Source: Bacillota bacterium (GTDB lineage: Bacteria > Bacillota > Clostridia > Acetivibrionales > DTU013). Taken from it: a stretch of 13,757 nt of DNA. Each line of letters starts with the position of its first letter. The first letter of the stretch is position 1. Location: assembly GCA_023399355.1 (NCBI GenBank), contig JAEWQC010000279.1, forward strand, positions 1 to 13,757. The letters run 5' to 3'. A program made the translations under genes and the position numbers. Shown here piece by piece: positions 1 to 6,847 of this stretch. The notes below the pieces were generated by a model. That model ran no database searches. It was not told where the DNA came from and saw only the letters and a program-made list of their open reading frames with translations.

Positions 1-477
1 GGAATGAACATCATCAATAGACTCAACGGTAGGTAAATTCTTGTAATAATTAAGCATGCTGTAAAATGCATTTTGGTTCTTGAAATTCATTAAATACAAA
101 AGAGCCGAGATAGCTTTACTTTTTAATTTTTCTTCCTCACTGCTTAAATATTTAGCAATGTCGTCTACATCCTGAGTCCGATAACTCTCATAACGCCGAT
201 CGAGTTCTTCCTCAGTCATTTGACTTCCATTTTCCGACTCTTCATCTTCAATGATTTCAACCTCGTCATAATCGGAACATACATCTCTCTCCCCATCAAA
301 CCTCTTTTCTTTGTATAAGTCTATACACACAGAAAAATCTGCGTTTTCGAAAATCTCATCCAGATATTCTTCAAATGTTTCATCCTTGATGCATACCCCA
401 AAGTTACCGTCTAAATCATTCACATCCGTAAAAAAATTGGAGCAATTACAACAAATTCTTTCAAGTTCTTCGATCAT
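1..477 (-). CDS. Cys-rich acidic protein, N-terminal part (cut by window edge)
   Basis: The reading frame is open from an ATG at 477 to the window edge, giving 159 residues with the C-terminus missing. GGGGGAG stands about 6-10 bases before the ATG and supports this start. The N-terminal 70 residues hold regularly placed cysteines (C9, C10, C12, C29, C51, C67) around a CCNC motif and a GVC...FSVC...DVC pattern, which looks like a small metal-binding domain. A very acidic stretch follows (about residues 61-95), then a helical part rich in Lys, Leu and Ser that could begin a HEAT-like repeat region. It is the last gene of the minus-strand operon, 81 bases after the SEC-C gene. I do not recognise a named family. 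Zinc binding is inferred only from cysteine spacing. Confidence 0.75.
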   Translation of the reverse strand, partial: MIEELERICCNCSNFFTDVNDLDGNFGVCIKDETFEEYLDEIFENADFSVCIDLYKEKRFDGERDVCSDYDEVEIIEDEESENGSQMTEEELDRRYESYRTQDVDDIAKYLSSEEEKLKSKAISALLYLMNFKNQNAFYSMLNYYKNLPTVESIDDVHS

Positions 478-558
478 AGACACATCTCCCCCGGTAGTTT
501 ATTTTTTCTCTTAACGAAATTTGTGTTATCAGGATTGAATTTTATCATAACAAATATT

Positions 559-1440
559 TTATCTGCCGCAGCATTTTTTATATTTCTTGCCACTTCCACA
601 AGTGCAGGGACCGTTTCGTCCAACTTTTATATTTGGCATTTCTTCCTTCTTTTCATTCGAACCGAATTTCTTTATTATTTCTTTTGAAGCGCTCTTCACT
701 TCATTATACCGCCTCTTTAAAATACCAAAAACCTCCGGCTTACTATCATGAAGGAATTTAACAACCTCAGAAATTCTTTTTGTCCCACACTTACTGAATT
801 CAACATCATATTTGAAATTGTTTATATTCATCCTGACAGCGAACTCAGGCTCCTGTGTTTTCTTTGTATCATCAATTTTAAAAAATGTCAGCACCGCCTC
901 ATTACAAAGACATTTAGGGTTAGAACAATACTGGTCATCAAAAAAACACTGCTCAGTTCCGTTAAATTCAAAGGAGAATTTATCTATGTCACAACTGCCA
1001 AATATCTCAGAGTATGCCATCACATTTCCATCAAGAATCATTTTTACTGTACTATCCGACATGAAATCTATATAATGCTTTTTGCCATATTCCTTGGCTT
1101 TAAAAAAATGAGAAAGCAGCTTTTCTTTTAATTCTTCAATACTATCTACAAATTCCTTAATCATTTTTTCTGCTTTAATCATTTTGTTGAGTACTTTCTT
1201 TTCGGTAACTTTCCAAGTATGCATGTCCAGTCTTATTTCAAACCAGTCATTTACAGGTTCTCCATCATCTGATAGCTCAATAAATCTGAGTACGGCATTG
1301 GCACAGCTGCACCCCGGATTAACACAGTATGCCTCGTGAACCAATATATTAGAATTAAATCCGGTGAACTTTATTACAATATAGTCAATCTCTTCACCAT
1401 CATTTAAAACTTTAGCGTATGGTAAAACACTTGCAGACAT
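559..1440 (-). CDS. SEC-C motif protein with duplicated Cys module
   Basis: This 293-residue protein ends in a clear SEC-C motif: C279-x-C281, then GSGKKYKK, then C290-C291. This is the zinc-binding tail known from SecA and many uncharacterised bacterial proteins. Upstream lie two copies of a module, at about residues 20-80 and 153-215. Each has the pattern YCxNPxCxCxxAVLxF (C39, C44, C46 and C172, C177, C179), then a stretch of polar residues and hydrophobic strands. A Lys/Glu-rich, probably helical segment (about 82-122) links them. The start is ATG at 1440 behind a strong GAGGAGGAT ribosome binding site. It is the middle gene of the operon, 52 bases after the HEAT-like gene. There is no signal peptide or membrane segment, so it is probably cytoplasmic. 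The metal-binding call is firm for the tail and inferred for the two modules. Function is unknown. Confidence 0.85.
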   Translation of the reverse strand: MSASVLPYAKVLNDGEEIDYIVIKFTGFNSNILVHEAYCVNPGCSCANAVLRFIELSDDGEPVNDWFEIRLDMHTWKVTEKKVLNKMIKAEKMIKEFVDSIEELKEKLLSHFFKAKEYGKKHYIDFMSDSTVKMILDGNVMAYSEIFGSCDIDKFSFEFNGTEQCFFDDQYCSNPKCLCNEAVLTFFKIDDTKKTQEPEFAVRMNINNFKYDVEFSKCGTKRISEVVKFLHDSKPEVFGILKRRYNEVKSASKEIIKKFGSNEKKEEMPNIKVGRNGPCTCGSGKKYKKCCGR

Positions 1441-1492
1441 TAATTTTATCCTCCTCGATTATGCTAAAATAAAAAATATCCAAAAAATGTTG

Positions 1493-2095
1493 TCATTTTT
1501 TATAGAAACGACAATTCAGTTCGTGCAAGGCAAGCAGCGGACCTTGATCATAGGTTTCACCCGGATACAGTTTTTTTACTTCAAAAAATCTGTCCAACAT
1601 CCAAGGAATGGTGTCTTCTGCTCCTTTGAATCCAAGAATCAGACAGATTAATGACTTCACATAAGGGCTCCGGATCTCAGCATACTTTTCCCTCAACAAC
1701 GGAGAATAGTCTGTTTTACTTTTAGCGAGAAATCGCACTGAATTTTCAATGAAAATATCATGGTTGCTACGAATAAGCTTTTCCATTATCAAAGGTAGAA
1801 GCACTTCTTCAAACTCTAATGCCTTATTAATCAGGTCGACCCGATTGACCCCATCTATCTTTTTACGTAAGAGCTGAAATACCTCCTCAGGGTTTTGTTC
1901 TGATTGAATTTGTTCCTTTTCACGAGTGATTTGTTCCAGGCGATCATCACTCACACCTACTTGCTTCATCAGTATTTCATTTGCTGCATTTTCGATCCCT
2001 TCGTATAAAAGCATGCTATAAATAAACCGTTGCACTGAGTTTCCCAGGTATGGATTATCTCGAAAAAATTTATTCGTCAGTAATTGTTTATACAC
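1493..2095 (-). CDS. HEAT-like helical repeat protein, uncharacterised
   Basis: This is a 200-residue, almost entirely helical-looking protein, with alternating amphipathic segments such as VQRFIYSMLLYEGIEN, FEEVLLPLIMEKLI and YVKSLICLILGFKG. Their spacing is compatible with HEAT/ARM-type repeats. The start codon is GTG at 2095: GAGGTGA lies 5 bases upstream, whereas the ATG two bases further upstream reads quickly into a stop. It is the first gene of the minus-strand operon (HEAT-like, SEC-C, Cys-rich). HEAT-like proteins are usually protein-interaction scaffolds, so it may bind one of its neighbours, but this is inference. No catalytic motif, signal peptide or transmembrane helix is visible. 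Confidence 0.7.
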   Translation of the reverse strand: MYKQLLTNKFFRDNPYLGNSVQRFIYSMLLYEGIENAANEILMKQVGVSDDRLEQITREKEQIQSEQNPEEVFQLLRKKIDGVNRVDLINKALEFEEVLLPLIMEKLIRSNHDIFIENSVRFLAKSKTDYSPLLREKYAEIRSPYVKSLICLILGFKGAEDTIPWMLDRFFEVKKLYPGETYDQGPLLALHELNCRFYKK

Positions 2096-2097
2096 AT

Positions 2098-2387
2098 TCT
2101 CACCTCATACTATTGGTAATTCTTGGGGCATACATCCTTACATTCTTTAAATTCAGTCGTAATTTCTTCTCCCTTATCCAATGATGGACTTTATTTGTGA
2201 AAGCATCTGAACACCTGTCTTTGAAAATTTTTAAAACTTAAATTATTTGATGCTATTTTATCATATAGCCTCTGTCTTTAAAAGATTATAGTAATTCAGG
2301 AAATTTATTGACATGCTTATATTAGGTTAAGTATAATTAAGTAAAGTATAATTAACTTATTTGAATAAAGTGAACGGAGGTGCTCAG
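2098..2387. other. Divergent intergenic region between HEAT/SEC-C operon and ATPase gene
   Basis: These AT-rich 290 bases separate two divergently transcribed units. The right part holds the ATPase promoter (described separately). For the leftward operon a TATAAT on the minus strand (2285-2290) is the only -10-like site I see. It has no convincing -35 box and would give a leader of about 190 bases. I find no RNA gene or terminator. Confidence 0.4.
2308..2352 (+). promoter_or_regulatory. Sigma-A type promoter of the ATPase gene, with 15-bp spaced direct repeat
   Basis: TTGACA (2308-2313) and TATAAT (2332-2337) are both perfect consensus boxes with an 18-base spacer. The string AAGTATAATTAA occurs twice, exactly 15 bases apart, so a second TATAAT lies at 2347-2352 just downstream of the first. 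The duplicated string may be an operator or just a small tandem duplication. The gene's ATG follows at 2388. Confidence 0.65.
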
Positions 2388-3782
2388 ATGTTCATAGGTA
2401 GAAAAAGAGAACTCACCGATTTAAAGCACCGCTATGAAAACGGCAAGTTTGAATTTGCCGTTATATATGGCCGCCGCCGTGTCGGAAAAACTACTCTTAT
2501 TAATGAGTTTGTCAAAGATAAAGAAGTCATTTTCTACACAGGTATTGAAGGCAACGAAAAAGAAAATCTTGAAGGACTGAGCAAAAGCATTTATTCCTTA
2601 TCACAGGATTTTGCAGATACCTCATCAATCTTTGCAAGCTTTCAGGAAGCTTTGGATACTGCGTTTAGAATTGCTGAAAAACGTAGAATTGTATTTGTAA
2701 TTGACGAGTATCCCTACATTGCAGGCAGTTATAAGGCACTCTCATCGATTTTACAGATTCTGATCGACAGGAACAAAAACGCCTCCAAAATGTTCCTGAT
2801 TCTATGTGGTTCTTCTCTTTCATTCATGGAAAATCAGGTGCTCGGCTACAAAAGTCCTCTTTTTGGCAGACGTACCTGTCAATATAAAATTATGCCGTTC
2901 GATTTCTTTGAAACAAAGGATTATTACAATAAATTCATCAGTACTGATTTGGCTGTCATCTATGGTATAACAGGCGGTATTCCACTTTATATGTCGCTTA
3001 TGAGTGATAATCTGAGTGTTGAAGAGAATATCAAGACAAATTTCTTGGTGCCAAACGCATATCTATTTGAAGAGCCCACAAATTTAATTAAGCAGGAATG
3101 CCGTGATCCGGCCCAGTATAATTCAATTATAAAGGCTATAGCTACAGGCTCTTCCAGAATGTCGGAAATCTGTTCCAGAACAGGGCTTGATACAGGGCTT
3201 ACGACAAGTTATCTCCATAAGCTCATGTCCCTTGGTATTGTAAAAAAAGAAATGCCGTTTGGAACAGACAGTTCACGCAAAACAATTTATGCGCTGGAAG
3301 ATTCCATGTTCCGTTTCTGGTATCGTTTTATTCCGGATAATCTGGCGACAATCAATCGTGGTCTTACTGATATTGTTTATAAAAAAATTGCTCCTCAAAT
3401 TACCTCCTTTATGGGCGGTGTCTTTGAAGAAATCTGCAAACAGTATTTGTGGGAGCTGAACAAGCAAGGCAAAGTCGCTGTCACCTTCACCGATTTAGGC
3501 CGCTGGTGGGGTAACGACCCGAAAAACAAGTGTGAAGCCGAAGTTGACATTATAGGCACAGCTGAGGATAAAACTGCCCTTTTCTGCGAATGTAAATGGA
3601 CAAATGAAAATGTTGACACTGGCGTTCTTGATACGCTTGTTGAGAGGAGTAAACTGTTCAGCTTCACCAATATATATTATTACCTTTTCTCAAAAACTGG
3701 CTTTACTAAAGGATGTATAGATAAGTCAATAGGGCTTGGAAATGTTGAGCTTGTGGCCTTTGATGAGATGATGATGTCATGA
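2388..3782 (+). CDS. AAA/STAND-like ATPase with DUF234-type nuclease-like C-terminus
   Basis: This 464-residue protein has a Walker A motif GRRRVGKTT (residues 28-36) and a Walker B motif VFVIDEY (D106, E107). A sensor-like strand, FLILCGSS, lies at about residues 140-150. A winged-helix segment follows at about 255-290 (SSRMSEICSRTGLD...), and the C-terminal domain contains EAEVDII (D387) and CECKW (E401, K403). This matches the archaeal-type ATPase (ATPase_2) plus DUF234 family common in Clostridia, Bacteroidetes and archaea, whose C-terminal domain resembles PD-(D/E)xK nucleases. The ATG at 2388, 7 bases after ACGGAGG, is preferred over the TTG at 2361, which is in frame but lacks a ribosome binding site. 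The gene is divergent from the HEAT/SEC-C operon. ATP binding is well supported; nuclease activity and biological role (often guessed to be defence or DNA handling) are inference. Confidence 0.88.
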   Translation: MFIGRKRELTDLKHRYENGKFEFAVIYGRRRVGKTTLINEFVKDKEVIFYTGIEGNEKENLEGLSKSIYSLSQDFADTSSIFASFQEALDTAFRIAEKRRIVFVIDEYPYIAGSYKALSSILQILIDRNKNASKMFLILCGSSLSFMENQVLGYKSPLFGRRTCQYKIMPFDFFETKDYYNKFISTDLAVIYGITGGIPLYMSLMSDNLSVEENIKTNFLVPNAYLFEEPTNLIKQECRDPAQYNSIIKAIATGSSRMSEICSRTGLDTGLTTSYLHKLMSLGIVKKEMPFGTDSSRKTIYALEDSMFRFWYRFIPDNLATINRGLTDIVYKKIAPQITSFMGGVFEEICKQYLWELNKQGKVAVTFTDLGRWWGNDPKNKCEAEVDIIGTAEDKTALFCECKWTNENVDTGVLDTLVERSKLFSFTNIYYYLFSKTGFTKGCIDKSIGLGNVELVAFDEMMMS

Positions 3783-3846
3783 TAAAACAATCTATTAACT
3801 GCTTTAGGAGAAACTCTTTTATTCCTATCTTAAAATTCATTTATGT

Positions 3847-4191
3847 GTGATGGGGACACACCTTTCTGAATATCGGGGCAACCCTTTCACAGCGGCATAT
3901 ATCCAATCGAAGGGCGACCCCATCGCCGACCTGACAGAGGACCTCGCTGCAGAGCAGAAGGCCCGGGCAACTTATGAAAACCTGATTGCTTTAAGTGATG
4001 ACCCTGATGTCATCGACCCGCTTCGTTTCCTTAGAGTACGTGAAATAGTCCATTTCCAACGATTCGGAGAAGCACTTCGAATTGTGCAGGATAAATTGGT
4101 TGAAAAGAAATTTTATATGCAAAAGCCTGCTGGCATGAACGCCGAACCTAATATGGGCGTAAGCCCTGCCTCATTTGAAATGCCTCAGTAA
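3847..4191 (+). pseudogene. cotJC: CotJC / manganese-catalase-like protein, C-terminal half only
   Basis: From about residue 8 the 114-residue frame matches the C-terminal half of CotJC-type spore coat proteins (manganese catalase family): EYRGNPFTAAYIQSKGDP, then DLAAEQKARATYENL and REIVHFQRF. E36 and H69 correspond to two of the dimanganese ligands. The first half of the four-helix bundle, with the other Glu/ExxH ligands, is missing; intact CotJC proteins are about 190 residues. The frame opens with GTG/ATG (3847/3850) without a convincing ribosome binding site, and the first few residues come from unrelated sequence. The homology therefore starts at a break where AT-rich sequence adjoins. 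CotJA and CotJB, which normally precede CotJC, are absent. It is most likely a non-functional remnant, though expression of a short protein cannot be excluded. Confidence 0.85.
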
Positions 4192-4192
4192 A

Positions 4193-4333
4193 AAGGCTCC
4201 GGTGTGAGCCCCGCCTTTGATACTAAAAAGCATTAACTTCAAAGACGAAAAAGTATTAGCCGTAAACGAACTTCATGTATTGCAAATGAAATCCCGGTTG
4301 TTGAATATAACCGGGATTTATCTCTGTCTTTTT
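4193..4333 (+). repeat. Structured repeat, copy A (stem-loop plus terminator hairpin)
   Basis: This copy starts directly after the stop codon of the cotJC remnant. It has a small hairpin, GGCTC (4195-4199) with GAGCC (4206-4210) and loop CGGTGT, then CCCGCC and a variable middle of about 75 bases. It ends in a strong hairpin and T-run. The same architecture and flanking strings (AAGGCTCCGGyGTGAGyCCCGC, AAGyATT, AACCGGGATTTrTCTCTGyC) recur at 6848-6962 in the same orientation. Differences in the first stem preserve pairing (C to T, giving a G-U wobble), which suggests an RNA-level function. Confidence 0.65.
4289..4333 (+). terminator. Intrinsic terminator of repeat copy A
   Basis: Perfect 11-bp inverted repeat AAATCCCGGTT (4289-4299) / AACCGGGATTT (4309-4319) with a 9-base loop, followed about 9 bases later by TTTTT (4329-4333). 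It would end plus-strand transcription through the cotJC remnant. The hairpin is symmetrical but lacks a matching T-run for the converging gerB transcript. Confidence 0.65.
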
Positions 4334-4467
4334 ATTGAATCAATTATTTTTAATTATTCTTGTTCCGTCTTCAATGGCCACCGCGTCCCTGATATAATGG
4401 ATGATGCAGTGCTTTCTGATACTGAAAATCTACTCCGAATCACATACAGAGCAACACTAGACATACA

Positions 4468-5561
4468 TCACGCAATCGATTTACTTCCCTTTCTGGCAAC
4501 AGTGAACAACAATAGTATCAATGGCATGATGAACTCAAAAATAACCGCATACCATGGCCAGGAATAAGTCCCTATATTAATGTGCTCTGCATGATTTCTT
4601 ACAATGAAAACAGACTGTTCAACCATTAAAAAACCCAACGGAATCAGAAGAACACGGTAATTGTCTACGCTGAATACCTTCGCAAGACAATTGGCAGCAA
4701 TATAAAGCGAGAGACTTATTTCAACAATATTTATCGTAACGAATATCGTGTAGAACAAAATCTCGGCACGATCCAGAAAATCAGCCACCTCGATATACGA
4801 GAATGCGGTGTAGCCAGGATAAGTGAGCTTCGGAAGCAACGGACCCAGCACCATAAGATATGTAATATTGGAGAACAGTACCAGAAAGCCTGCTGTTGCA
4901 ACAGCATATAAGACAGGAACCTTAGCCTTTCCAGTTTTCTTCAGGTTAGGAAAGATCATGAGAAATATAGCGGGTAAGCCAAGAGGAAACGTACTCACCT
5001 GCAGGGAAGAATAAAGTACCTTTCTCCACTTGATCCCGGTAAGCGGAAGAAAATAACCCGCATTAAAATCCTTGCTTAGCAATATAAAAGCCAGTCCAAG
5101 TAATAACAGCAATATTGGAACAAATATGATAGAAAGCCTGCCCATGGTCTCTATCCCTCCAAAGGCAATCCACACTACAAAAGCACCTGCGGCTATGGCG
5201 AGGACCATGATAGGGTATTGGGCAAAGCCACAGTGGAAGTCATTTGCCAGTTATTCTTCATATTGTAGGTGCAAATTTCAAAGCTAAACCAAAAATAAAG
5301 AAACCCTATTATCTTTCCAAACAACTTTCCGAACAACTGTTCACCGATCTCAATAATCGATTTACCGGAATTGGAGTCGGATAAATGTGCATAAACCCAT
5401 GCATAACCGACTGCAATGATTGTCGCGATGATGATGGATATCCAGGATTTTTCTCCTGCCGGAGCCCCTATCGGTGCAGTCAACGCATCGGCAGATATAT
5501 AGATATATATTGCTGCAAAAAGCTCTGTACTGGAAATTTTCTCCTCACGTTTGCCAGACAT
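4468..5561 (-). pseudogene. gerAB: Spore germination receptor B subunit (GerAB-type permease), frameshifted
   Basis: Two overlapping frames together encode a complete GerAB-type, APC-superfamily membrane permease of about 364 residues and 10 helices, the usual family length. The first part (5561 to about 5213) starts MSGKREEKISSTELFAAIYI, and the second (about 5213 to 4468) runs to GSKSIA. At the junction the first frame reads LPNTLSW and stops. Adding one base to the GGG run at 5213-5215 restores LPNTPIMVLAIA, which fits the family and continues into the second frame. The ATG at 5561 follows GGAGG by 7 bases. B subunits are thought to bind nutrient germinants in the spore inner membrane. The lesion is one missing C in a C-run (coding strand), so a recent mutation or a sequencing error are both possible. 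The gene is divergent from the gerA-gerC fusion. Confidence 0.88.
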
Positions 5562-5651
5562 CCGACATCCTCCATAAATTAATTTTCCCAACTGGAGATA
5601 ATTTATCCTTTCCTGTCTTCTGTTATATCATCACTTGCAATTTTCGAATAA

Positions 5652-5681
5652 GAATATCTTGAAGTGAAATACTACATAATA
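5652..5681 (+). promoter_or_regulatory. Sigma-G (forespore) promoter of the gerA-gerC fusion gene
   Basis: GAATA (5652-5656) and CATAATA (5675-5681), spaced by 18 bases, match the Bacillus sigma-G consensus (-35 GHATR, -10 CATnnTA) without a mismatch. The site is 26 bases before the ATG at 5707. Germination receptor operons in Bacillus are sigma-G dependent, so motif and gene type agree. Activity in this organism is inferred. Confidence 0.65.
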
Positions 5682-5706
5682 ACTCTACTTTTTTACAGGT
5701 GAAACA

Positions 5707-6576
5707 ATGAAAAAACTATACGGAATGCAGATGCCCCGAAAAAAACGTGAAAGTGCAATATACCAAAAAATTCTGCAAAGTGATGAATCTTCACAAAAAA
5801 AGGTTAAACTGACTGCAAATTCACAAAAAAACAAGGAGAAATTGAATCAGATCTTTGAAGGATGTTCTGATATAATAATGCGATCCATGAGGATCTTCGG
5901 GTTGAAAGATGCTCTTATCCTTTACGTAAACGGCCTTGTCGATATTAATCTGATCAATAATGTGATCATTGAACTTCTGATACAGGAAAAATTACACTTT
6001 GATACCAACATGCCGGAAAATATTATAAGTACCATACAAGAGCGTATCATTGCCGCAGGACGAATTAAAACGGTTCAAACTATGGATGAAACTGTGAAAA
6101 GCATTTTGAGCGGAGGTACTGTTCTCCTGATTGACGGAGAGACCACAGTTTTAACGGTGATTCTGGGCGGTGGCGAAAAGCGGAACATAAGTGAACCGAT
6201 TACTGAAGTGGTTATTCGTGGGCCAAGAGACGGGTTCACAGAGGATATCAATACAAACATCAGCCTTCTGCGCAAAAGACTCCGAACGCCGGGTCTGAAA
6301 ATGGAAACCACCACCATAGGCGAAATCTCCCAGACAAAAGTGATCACAGCCTATTTACATGACATCGCCCGGGAGGATGTTATCAGGGAGGTCCGGGATC
6401 GCCTGGGCAGGATAAAGATTGACTGTGTAAGTCAGTGGAAACTATTGAGCAAACGGTGGGATGACGAGGTGTTTCCAAATGTTCAGGTTTCTGTAACAAC
6501 TGAAATCCAGTTAAGGATGACGGGTATGTCAGGGACACCCATCTATTTAAAGGAAAGTGAGGTTAAGAAGAAATGA
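5707..6576 (+). CDS. GerA-GerC fusion: GerA N-terminal domain joined to GerC C-terminal tail
   Basis: The 289-residue frame is a hybrid. Residues 1 to about 239 are the soluble N-terminal domain of the germinant-receptor A subunit (GerA family), with the signature SEPITEVVIRGPRDGFTEDI (residues 162-181), then LRTPGLKME and DRLGRIKID. An A subunit would continue with its membrane domain. Instead, residues 241-289 (SQWKLLSKRWDDEVFPNVQV...) are the C-terminal end of a C subunit (GerC lipoprotein). The join at about 6424-6432 keeps the frame, so an internal deletion has probably removed the GerA membrane domain and most of GerC, including its signal peptide. AGGTGA lies 5 bases before the ATG. 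The product is probably a soluble, non-functional or altered protein. Its stop overlaps the next gene's start (ATGA), so it may still matter for translation of that gene. Confidence 0.85.
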   Translation: MKKLYGMQMPRKKRESAIYQKILQSDESSQKKVKLTANSQKNKEKLNQIFEGCSDIIMRSMRIFGLKDALILYVNGLVDINLINNVIIELLIQEKLHFDTNMPENIISTIQERIIAAGRIKTVQTMDETVKSILSGGTVLLIDGETTVLTVILGGGEKRNISEPITEVVIRGPRDGFTEDINTNISLLRKRLRTPGLKMETTTIGEISQTKVITAYLHDIAREDVIREVRDRLGRIKIDCVSQWKLLSKRWDDEVFPNVQVSVTTEIQLRMTGMSGTPIYLKESEVKKK

Positions 6577-6800
6577 TTGCCAAAATTTCTGTCTTTCTGG
6601 TTATCGTCGGGCTGCTTTCCTATTTTCAGATGCGGCGGATCCGGAGTAAAGGGGATAAAAAAGGAGCCCTTGCGTATTGCTTTCTTATGAGCCTTGCTGC
6701 TGTTGTTGGCGTAATGCTCATCGCGGGTGTAAAAATGCCTAGCCAAAGTACCCTCACAAAAATTTTCGAACCGATTGGGAAAGCTGTCCTTGGAGAATAG
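6573..6800 (+). CDS. Small two-helix membrane protein, candidate germinant-receptor D subunit
   Basis: This 75-residue protein has two hydrophobic segments (about residues 4-17 and 33-52) separated by a basic loop (MRRIRSKGDKK), and a polar C-terminus. Its ATG overlaps the stop of the gerA-gerC fusion by four bases, so the two are translationally coupled; GAGG lies upstream within the fusion gene. In Bacillus, D-subunit genes in or next to ger operons encode proteins of about 75 residues with two predicted membrane helices and modulate germination. Size, topology and position fit that group, but I cannot verify sequence homology. Unlike the other ger genes here it is intact. Confidence 0.7.
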   Translation: MIAKISVFLVIVGLLSYFQMRRIRSKGDKKGALAYCFLMSLAAVVGVMLIAGVKMPSQSTLTKIFEPIGKAVLGE

Positions 6801-6847
6801 TACAACTTCATATATTACAGTATTTTATATTCAGTAAAAAGTAAATA

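Noticed and set aside
748..1131. Plus-strand open frame of 127 codons
   Set aside because: Antisense to the SEC-C gene, which has a strong ribosome binding site and clear motifs; no start signal or protein features on this strand.
2110..2181. Short minus-strand frame ending in EITTEFKECKDVCPKNYQ just before the HEAT-like gene
   Set aside because: No usable start codon with a ribosome binding site and only about 23 codons; it may be a leader peptide or relic, but nothing supports it.
2361..2387. Upstream TTG start extending the ATPase by nine residues
   Set aside because: The GGAGG that serves the ATG at 2388 would lie inside the extension, and the TTG has no ribosome binding site of its own.
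3847..3862. GTGATGGGGACACACC as a possible insertion-sequence end or REP-like element
   Set aside because: No inverted partner or transposase remnant is visible in the window; kept only as an unexplained junction string.
4217..4567. Plus-strand open frame of 116 codons between the cotJC remnant and gerB
   Set aside because: It runs through the terminator hairpin of repeat copy A and into the antisense of gerB; no ribosome binding site.
5330..5343. A second GAACnnnnGTTC palindrome (GAACAACTGTTC), resembling a LexA box
   Set aside because: It lies deep inside the gerB coding region with no promoter beside it; the bases encode conserved-looking residues, so it is probably coincidence.
5331..5560. 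Plus-strand open frames antisense to gerB
   Set aside because: They mirror the hydrophobic coding sequence of the permease and show no independent start signal.
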